NCBI GenBank assembly: GCA_910579725.1
Contig: CAJTUD010000061.1
Span: forward strand, 1-5,220
DNA: 5,220 nt
DNA from: an uncultured Oscillospiraceae bacterium
GTDB taxonomy: Bacteria; Bacillota; Clostridia; Oscillospirales; Oscillospiraceae
Reading direction: 5' to 3'
The position numbers and the translations under genes are program-made. Below are positions 1 through 3,951 of this stretch, piece by piece; position 1 is the first letter of the stretch, and every line of letters starts with the position of its first letter. A model generated the notes under the pieces. That model was not told the origin of the DNA. It saw only the letters and a program-made list of their open reading frames with translations, and searched no databases.

Positions 1-317
1 ACTTGACAAGGGAACTGCTGACCGAAAAGCGTTTCCAAATGTTGTCGGCAAGGTATGACAGCGAGCAGGAAGAACTGACTGCCAAGATAAAGGAACTTGA
101 AAAAAGTGCCATAGCGGACAGGGAGCAGTTATCTTCCATTGAGCAGTTTGCGGAGCAGATAAGCGGTTATGCAGGAATAACGGAACTCAATTTCAAGATA
201 ATCAATCAACTTATAGAAAAAATTCTTGTTTCTGAACCCGTAGAGATAGACGGGCAGAAAATTCAACGACTTACTATCCATTATAAGTTCATAGGGGCAT
301 TGGAAACCCTTGAATAA
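1..317 (+). CDS. Large serine recombinase, C-terminal fragment (TnpX/TndX-like, DUF4368-type tail)
   Basis: This is the last 104 codons or so of a large serine recombinase, the enzyme that excises and integrates Tn4451/Tn5397-type elements by cutting both DNA strands at short attachment sites. The frame is open from the window edge, so the TTG at position 3 is an internal Leu codon and not a start; the catalytic serine and DNA-binding domains lie off-window. What is visible is a charged, heptad-like helix at about residues 10-45 (SEQEELTAKIKELEKS), then a compact tail with NQLIEKILV and a final strand LTIHYKFIGALE, as in the C-terminal DUF4368-type segment of this family. It stops at 315-317. 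Base composition is clearly AT-richer than the topB sequence that follows. A recombinase ending a few dozen bases from a composition switch is what is expected at the end of an element that carries its own integrase. The family call rests on recognition of the tail only. Confidence 0.8.
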   Translation, partial: LTRELLTEKRFQMLSARYDSEQEELTAKIKELEKSAIADREQLSSIEQFAEQISGYAGITELNFKIINQLIEKILVSEPVEIDGQKIQRLTIHYKFIGALETLE

Positions 318-356
318 TGGATATTTTCTAAGTCACCTATTCCAACTATTCAACAG
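1..356 (+). mobile_element. Right end of a serine-recombinase mobile element inserted into topB
   Basis: The recombinase tail plus about 38 non-coding bases form an AT-richer block that ends where topB coding sequence starts in mid-gene. The topB reading frame cannot be followed leftward past the in-frame TAA at 329-331, and the residues just left of the junction (YSNYS) do not resemble the hydrophobic strand that normally precedes TDAGREGE. The left end of the element, its cargo and the 5' part of topB should lie upstream of the window. An alternative is a rearrangement or assembly joint, but the recombinase at the very edge makes insertion the better explanation. Confidence 0.7.
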
Positions 357-358
357 AT
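337..358 (+). other. Putative attachment-site junction (attR) of the inserted element
   Basis: topB homology begins at about 353-356 (ACAGAT, encoding Thr-Asp of TDAGREGE). A GA dinucleotide sits at 356-357; TnpX/TndX-type recombinases are known to exchange strands at GA, so this is a natural crossover candidate. Just inside the element is a nearly tandem 9-base repeat, CTATTCCAA at 337-345 and CTATTCAAC at 346-354, which could be part of the recombinase binding site. The exact crossover base is inferred because the left junction is not in the window. Confidence 0.45.
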
Positions 359-2155
359 GCAGGGCGGGAGGGGGAACTGATCTTCCGGCTGGTCTATCAG
401 AGGGCCGGGTGTACCAAGCCCGTCCAACGGCTGTGGATTTCTTCAATGGAGGAATCCGCAATCCGCAAGGGCTTTGATAATCTTACCGACAGCGCCTGCT
501 ATGACAACCTCTATGCGGCGGCGCTGTGCCGCTCTCAGGCGGATTGGCTGGTGGGCATCAATGCCACCCGGCTTTTTACTACGCTCTATCAGGGCCGGAC
601 GCTGAATGTGGGCCGGGTGCTGACCCCCACGCTGGCACTTCTGGTGGAGCGGGAGGAAGCGATTACCGGCTTCAAACGGGAGAAGTTCTACACGGTGGAA
701 CTGGACTGCGAGGGCTTCCGGGCAGTCAGTGATCGGTTTTTCAAAAAGACGGACGCGGATAAGCTGCGTATAGCCTGTGACGGCGGGAGCGCCGTTGTGC
801 GGTCTGTGGAGCGAAAGGAAAAGACCGAACACCCCCCGAAGCTCTATGACCTGACCACCCTCCAGCGGGAGGCCAACCGCCTGTTTGACTATACCGCCCA
901 GCAGACCCTCGACTATGTTCAGCTCCTTTATGAGAAAAAGCTGGCGACCTATCCCCGGACGGACAGCCGCTATCTGACCTCTGACATGGCGGAAAAGGTT
1001 CCTGATCTGTGTGCTGTGGCGGCGGGGGTGCTGGGCCTCTCCGGGGAATACCCCGCCAACGCCGCCCAGGTGGTGAACGACGCCAAGGTGAGCGACCACC
1101 ATGCCCTTCTGCCCACGGTGGAGGCGGGACGGGCCGATCTTGCCACCCTTCCCACAGGGGAACGGAATATTCTTCATATGATCGCCGTCCGCCTGCTGTG
1201 CGCCGTGGACGAGGCACATACTTACACCGAGAGCGCCGCCGTACTGGAGTGCGGCGGCGCTCCCTTTACTGCCAAGGGCCGGACACCACTGGCGCAGGGC
1301 TGGAAAGCGGTGGAGAGTGCGTATCTTACTACGCTGAAACGAAAGCCGAAACAAGAGGAACAGGCCCCGCCGCTCCCGGAACTGTCCGAGGGGCAGCGGT
1401 TTGACAGTGCTGCCGCCGCGCTCCATGAGGGCGCTACGGCCCCGCCTGCCCGGTTCACCGAGGACACTTTGCTTGCGGCTATGGAACACGCCAGCGCCGA
1501 GGATTTTGCCAAGCTGGAGGATGTGGAGCGGGTTGGGCTGGGTACTCCCGCCACCCGTGCCGGGATGATTGAGCGTCTGGTGCGCTCCGGCTTTGCGGAA
1601 CGGCAGAAGAAGCGCCTTGTCCCTACTCAAAAGGGCATGGAGTTGATTCGTGTCATGCCCGACCAACTGAAATCCGCCAAGCTGACCGCCCAATGGGAGG
1701 AAAGGCTGGGCGAGGTGGAGCGGGGCCAGCTTGCTCCCTCCGAATTTATGGCCGGGATTGCGGAAATGCTGACGGGCCTTGTAAAAGCCTATGCCGGGAC
1801 GCAGGCGGCCTCCGCCGCTCTGTCCGGCACCGGCCGGACGGTTGTAGGCGTATGTCCCCGCTGCGGGAAAAACGTGGTGGAGGGTAAAAAGAGTTTTTTC
1901 TGTGAGGGCTACCATGACACCCCCTCCTGCGGCTTCGCCATGTGGAAGAATGACCGCTTCTTTACCGGCAAGAGGAAGGAACTGACCAAAAAAATCGCCG
2001 CCGCCCTGCTGAAAAATGGGCGCGTCAAGGTCACGGGCCTGTTCTCCGAAAAGAAGGGCGTGTTATACGACGCCACCATTGTACTGGATGATGATGGAGG
2101 CAAATATGTCCACTATAAGCTGGAATTTAACAATAAACCAAGGAAAGGAACGTGA
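353..2155 (+). CDS. topB: DNA topoisomerase III, 5'-truncated by insertion (ICE type)
   Basis: This is about 600 codons of a type IA topoisomerase of the kind carried by conjugative elements, where it is thought to relax or decatenate DNA during transfer. Numbering from the junction, the fragment starts inside the TOPRIM motif (TDAGREGELIF), then has GRVLTPTL (normally GRVQTP), the active-site segment TYPRTDSRYL with catalytic Tyr at about residue 200 (codon 950-952), GLGTPATRAGMIERL, and a Cys4 zinc-binding-like motif CPRC...C...C (codons 1853, 1862, 1901, 1928). A C-terminal domain follows (GLFSEKKG, KLEFN). The N-terminal part, probably about 100 residues including the TOPRIM catalytic Glu, is missing. 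The first in-frame ATG is at 446, after the TOPRIM motif and with no good ribosome site, so any product started there should be inactive. It is therefore a pseudogene unless the inserted element excises precisely. The stop TGA (2153-2155) lies two bases before the next gene, so it heads an operon. Confidence 0.88.
   Translation, partial: TDAGREGELIFRLVYQRAGCTKPVQRLWISSMEESAIRKGFDNLTDSACYDNLYAAALCRSQADWLVGINATRLFTTLYQGRTLNVGRVLTPTLALLVEREEAITGFKREKFYTVELDCEGFRAVSDRFFKKTDADKLRIACDGGSAVVRSVERKEKTEHPPKLYDLTTLQREANRLFDYTAQQTLDYVQLLYEKKLATYPRTDSRYLTSDMAEKVPDLCAVAAGVLGLSGEYPANAAQVVNDAKVSDHHALLPTVEAGRADLATLPTGERNILHMIAVRLLCAVDEAHTYTESAAVLECGGAPFTAKGRTPLAQGWKAVESAYLTTLKRKPKQEEQAPPLPELSEGQRFDSAAAALHEGATAPPARFTEDTLLAAMEHASAEDFAKLEDVERVGLGTPATRAGMIERLVRSGFAERQKKRLVPTQKGMELIRVMPDQLKSAKLTAQWEERLGEVERGQLAPSEFMAGIAEMLTGLVKAYAGTQAASAALSGTGRTVVGVCPRCGKNVVEGKKSFFCEGYHDTPSCGFAMWKNDRFFTGKRKELTKKIAAALLKNGRVKVTGLFSEKKGVLYDATIVLDDDGGKYVHYKLEFNNKPRKGT
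2141..2149 (+). promoter_or_regulatory. Ribosome binding site deciding the start of the XRE regulator
   Basis: AGGAAAGGA lies 8 bases before ATG at 2158 but only 2 bases before the upstream GTG at 2152. This favours the ATG as the real start and places the site inside the last codons of topB, consistent with coupled translation. Confidence 0.65.
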
Positions 2156-2157
2156 GA

Positions 2158-2592
2158 ATGAATCAAAGCATTGACAAATTTGACCGCCGCTTGAAACAGC
2201 TTCTCTCTGTCAGCGGCGTGGAGCGCGGGGAACTGGCCCGTCACCTGGGCGTGTCCGTCCCCACCGTGAGCCGTTGGCTCAACGGGATCAGCACCCCCAA
2301 CGTGTACCAGTTCCGGGAGATCGCCCACTTTTTCGGGATGCCCTATGACTGGTTTCTGGAGGATGGGGACGGAATCCCCGACACCGAGGGGCTGGCTGCG
2401 AAGTTGGGGCTGTCCCCGGACACGGTGGAGGCCCTTCTGGAGCTGGCCGCTTCGGAGAGCGAGGAAGTGCTGACGGCGGTGGATGATGCCGTCTGCGCTG
2501 TGATTGCCGCCATCAATGGCGTGTATGACGATCTCCTGCGAGTTGCTGAAGAATCCGTGAGAAAGACCGCGCCCAGCGAAATGGAGGGGTGA
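2158..2592 (+). CDS. XRE/Cro-CI family helix-turn-helix regulator
   Basis: A 144-residue cytoplasmic DNA-binding protein. The N-terminal half is a typical Cro/CI-type domain: helix 1 about residues 5-18, then RGELARHLGVSVPTVSRW (about 23-40), where the second segment is the recognition helix, then NGISTPNVYQFREIAHFFG and PYDWFLE, which closes the five-helix fold. Residues 75-144 are acidic and helical (TVEALLELAASESEEVLTAV), probably for dimerisation or partner binding; no peptidase or sensor domain is seen. ATG 2158 is chosen over GTG 2152 because of ribosome-site spacing. It sits directly after topB and before two small ICE genes, so it is co-transcribed with them. A role in controlling element genes is inferred from position; the target operator is not visible here. 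Confidence 0.9.
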   Translation: MNQSIDKFDRRLKQLLSVSGVERGELARHLGVSVPTVSRWLNGISTPNVYQFREIAHFFGMPYDWFLEDGDGIPDTEGLAAKLGLSPDTVEALLELAASESEEVLTAVDDAVCAVIAAINGVYDDLLRVAEESVRKTAPSEMEG

Positions 2593-2596
2593 AGCA

Positions 2597-3004
2597 ATGC
2601 GCGATGTGGAAAAAGTCATTGAGGGGCTGAAACAGGAAACCATCCGTGAAATCACAAAGAAGGATGCCCGCCCGGAAGCGCAGTTGGCATGGTATTGGAC
2701 TTATATCGGTTCTCTTGACATGGCACAGCAGTTAGGGCTAATCAATGACGCACGCCGTCAGGAACTTTATCGGGAAGTGGATCGGTTTAAGCCCAAATAT
2801 AAGGTGCAGGCTGCCCAGGAAGCAAAACCGAACCACTTAGCGGCTGTAGAAATGGGCGCGGAGGGCAACTATAATCAGATCGACGGCATCATTAACAACG
2901 AGGCCCCCAAGCCCTCCCTGCGGGACACCCTGCGGCAGTATCAGGAGGAAGCCGGAAAGCAGGATACACAGCCTCCCGGAAAACATCCCGAACAGGGACG
3001 GTGA
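2597..3004 (+). CDS. Hypothetical ICE protein, 135 residues
   Basis: I do not recognise a named family. The ORF starts at ATG 2597 with a strong ribosome site GGAGGGG at 2583-2589 (7-base spacing) that overlaps the end of the regulator gene; the intergenic gap is 4 bases, so it belongs to the same operon. The protein is soluble, with no signal peptide or membrane segment. Residues 1-70 look helical, with a tryptophan/tyrosine-rich patch (AQLAWYWTYIG, about 29-39) and QQLGLINDARRQELYREVDRF. After about residue 75 it becomes polar, Gln/Pro/Lys-rich and probably disordered, ending in PPGKHPEQGR. Conservation with ICE neighbours suggests an accessory transfer or maintenance role, but this is only context. 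Confidence 0.8.
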   Translation: MRDVEKVIEGLKQETIREITKKDARPEAQLAWYWTYIGSLDMAQQLGLINDARRQELYREVDRFKPKYKVQAAQEAKPNHLAAVEMGAEGNYNQIDGIINNEAPKPSLRDTLRQYQEEAGKQDTQPPGKHPEQGR

Positions 3005-3008
3005 TGAT

Positions 3009-3284
3009 ATGAAACTGTCCAATATTGAGAAAGAGACGGTTATCAACTTCAATGAGGCAGAGCGCACGGCCAGCGTCTATACCCACAACGAGGCTTTGAA
3101 ACGTCAGCTATTGGAGCTGTGCCAGACTCACCCGGAGCAGGTGCGCCAGACTGCCGCCAACGGCTGGGGCGGGCTGACCTTTGAACTGCCCAAGAAGTGG
3201 CTGAAGGTATCGCCGCCCCGCAAGCCTACCCCGGCGCAGTTGGAAGTGCTGGCCCGGATGACCCAAAAGCGGCTGGGGAGATAG
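3009..3284 (+). CDS. Small conserved ICE protein, 91 residues, function unknown
   Basis: This 91-residue protein resembles a small family often found near topoisomerase and mobilisation genes in Firmicutes conjugative elements; its function is unknown to me. Visible features are an N-terminal segment IEKETVINFNEAERTASVYT with two likely beta strands, a helix EALKRQLLELC, a Gly/Trp turn NGWGGLTFELPKKWLKV, and a basic tail (SPPRKPTPAQLEVL...KRLGR). There is no signal peptide or membrane helix. ATG 3009 follows AGGGA (2994-2998) at 10 bases; the start is 4 bases after the previous stop, so translation is probably coupled. The family's occasional chaperone-like labels in annotations are not supported by anything seen here. 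Confidence 0.8.
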   Translation: MKLSNIEKETVINFNEAERTASVYTHNEALKRQLLELCQTHPEQVRQTAANGWGGLTFELPKKWLKVSPPRKPTPAQLEVLARMTQKRLGR

Positions 3285-3300
3285 GCGGCGCTCCCGCCCC

Positions 3301-3329
3301 TTGCCCATACTGGCCCGCTGTGGTAGAAT
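3301..3329 (+). promoter_or_regulatory. Possible sigma-70-type promoter with extended -10
   Basis: TTGCCC (3301-3306, -35-like), a 17-base spacer, and TAGAAT (3324-3329, -10-like) preceded by TGG (3321-3323), which fits an extended -10. It lies in the 83-base gap before the 166-residue gene, whose start would be about 30 bases after the predicted transcription start. In GC-rich sequence this match is better than chance expectation but is untested. Confidence 0.45.
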
Positions 3330-3367
3330 ATCCCCGTCAGGGGGTGAAGCTGTTGTTTGAGGAAGCC

Positions 3368-3868
3368 ATGCCAGTAAAGGAAACCACACCGGAAGGGATG
3401 CCGCCAGCGGCAGCACCGAAACAGCGTCCAAAAAAGAAGAAAAAGAAGGATAAATACGCAAACACGCCAAAGTGGGCAAAGCAGGGAAATAAGAAAGCCC
3501 GCCATGACGCGCGTATCCGTTTGGCAAGGCAATGGCTTTCCACCTACAAAGGGACTGGAAAGCATATCGTCCAAGCCTACCGTCAACAATTCAAAGTCGA
3601 TGTTACAGTTGCCCTCAATGACCTGGACGAGATTGGAGCATTAACGCCAGAACAGTTGACTGTAAAGCGGCAGGCCGAAGTGATCCGGCAGGAACATTTG
3701 CGCCGGGAGAAAGAGGAAAAGGAACTGCAAGACTTTTATGACCGCTTTCCTAATTCGGATGATGAGTTTTTCTTCATCGCCGGTTATACCTCCGGCGGTG
3801 CGCCCTATGGTGTGACCTGGGAGCAAATGGGGCTTTCCCCATGGGAGCAGCCGGACGATCTCAACTGA
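3368..3868 (+). CDS. Conserved basic ICE protein, 166 residues, function unknown
   Basis: The frame is open from 3197, but starts before 3285 would overlap the previous gene in another frame and encode unrelated sequence, so ATG 3368 is preferred; GAGG at 3359-3362 gives a short 5-base spacing. GTG 3344 is an alternative. The protein begins with a Pro/Ala-rich stretch and a run of six lysines (about residues 22-27, PKKKKKKDKYANTPKWAKQG), then a helical region ARIRLARQWLSTYKG...IVQAYRQQF (about 48-75) that looks like a small DNA- or protein-binding helical unit, a charged helix RQEHLRREKEEKELQDFYDRF, and a C-terminal motif FFFIAGYTSGGAPYGVTWEQMGL (about 134-155) that I recognise as highly conserved in small proteins of Firmicutes ICEs. 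The function is unknown. The basic N-terminus suggests nucleic-acid binding (inference). It is the last gene before a terminator. Confidence 0.82.
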   Translation: MPVKETTPEGMPPAAAPKQRPKKKKKKDKYANTPKWAKQGNKKARHDARIRLARQWLSTYKGTGKHIVQAYRQQFKVDVTVALNDLDEIGALTPEQLTVKRQAEVIRQEHLRREKEEKELQDFYDRFPNSDDEFFFIAGYTSGGAPYGVTWEQMGLSPWEQPDDLN

Positions 3869-3882
3869 ACACTGTTTTCCAG

Positions 3883-3931
3883 GAGCCGAAGTGAGCGGTG
3901 TATGACCGTTTCCTTCGGCTCATTTTATTTT
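3883..3931 (+). terminator. Rho-independent terminator (or attenuator) before the methylase gene
   Basis: A perfect 9-bp stem, GAGCCGAAG (3883-3891) with CTTCGGCTC (3913-3921), encloses a smaller inner stem CGGT/ACCG (3896-3899 and 3905-3908, loop GTATG). The outer stem is followed by ATTTTATTTT (3922-3931). The T-rich side is only downstream on the + strand, so it works in one direction. It ends transcription of the block running from topB, or partly attenuates entry into the large gene starting at 3952, for which no clear separate promoter is visible. Confidence 0.82.
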
Positions 3932-3937
3932 GTGAAT

Positions 3938-3945
3938 AAAGGAGG
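3938..3945 (+). promoter_or_regulatory. Strong ribosome binding site of the methylase/helicase gene
   Basis: AAAGGAGG lies 6 bases before ATG 3952, a near-consensus site that fixes this start. Confidence 0.8.
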
Positions 3946-3951
3946 AAGCCT

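Noticed and set aside
3..5. TTG as the real start of the recombinase gene
   Set aside because: The frame is open to the window edge and the protein is only the C-terminal tail of a much longer family.
1009..1404. 131-codon + strand open frame inside topB
   Set aside because: It is an out-of-frame Gly/Arg-rich shadow with poor codon use and no ribosome site; unlike tnpV it has no recognisable family.
443..1915. 490-codon open frame on the - strand opposite topB
   Set aside because: It is an antisense shadow of a GC-rich gene: no recognisable domain, Pro/Gly/His/Arg-rich composition, and the + strand has clear topoisomerase motifs.
2152..2157. GTG 2152 as start of the XRE regulator
   Set aside because: The ribosome site ends only 2 bases before it, whereas ATG 2158 has ideal spacing.
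3332..3344. CCCC-GTCA-GGGG hairpin before the 166-residue gene
   Set aside because: It is only 4 bp with no T-tract, too weak to call a terminator or riboswitch.
3197..3367. Upstream extension of the 166-residue gene to ATG 3197
   Set aside because: It would overlap the 91-residue gene by 88 bases in another frame, and the added residues are Pro/Ala-rich without family resemblance.
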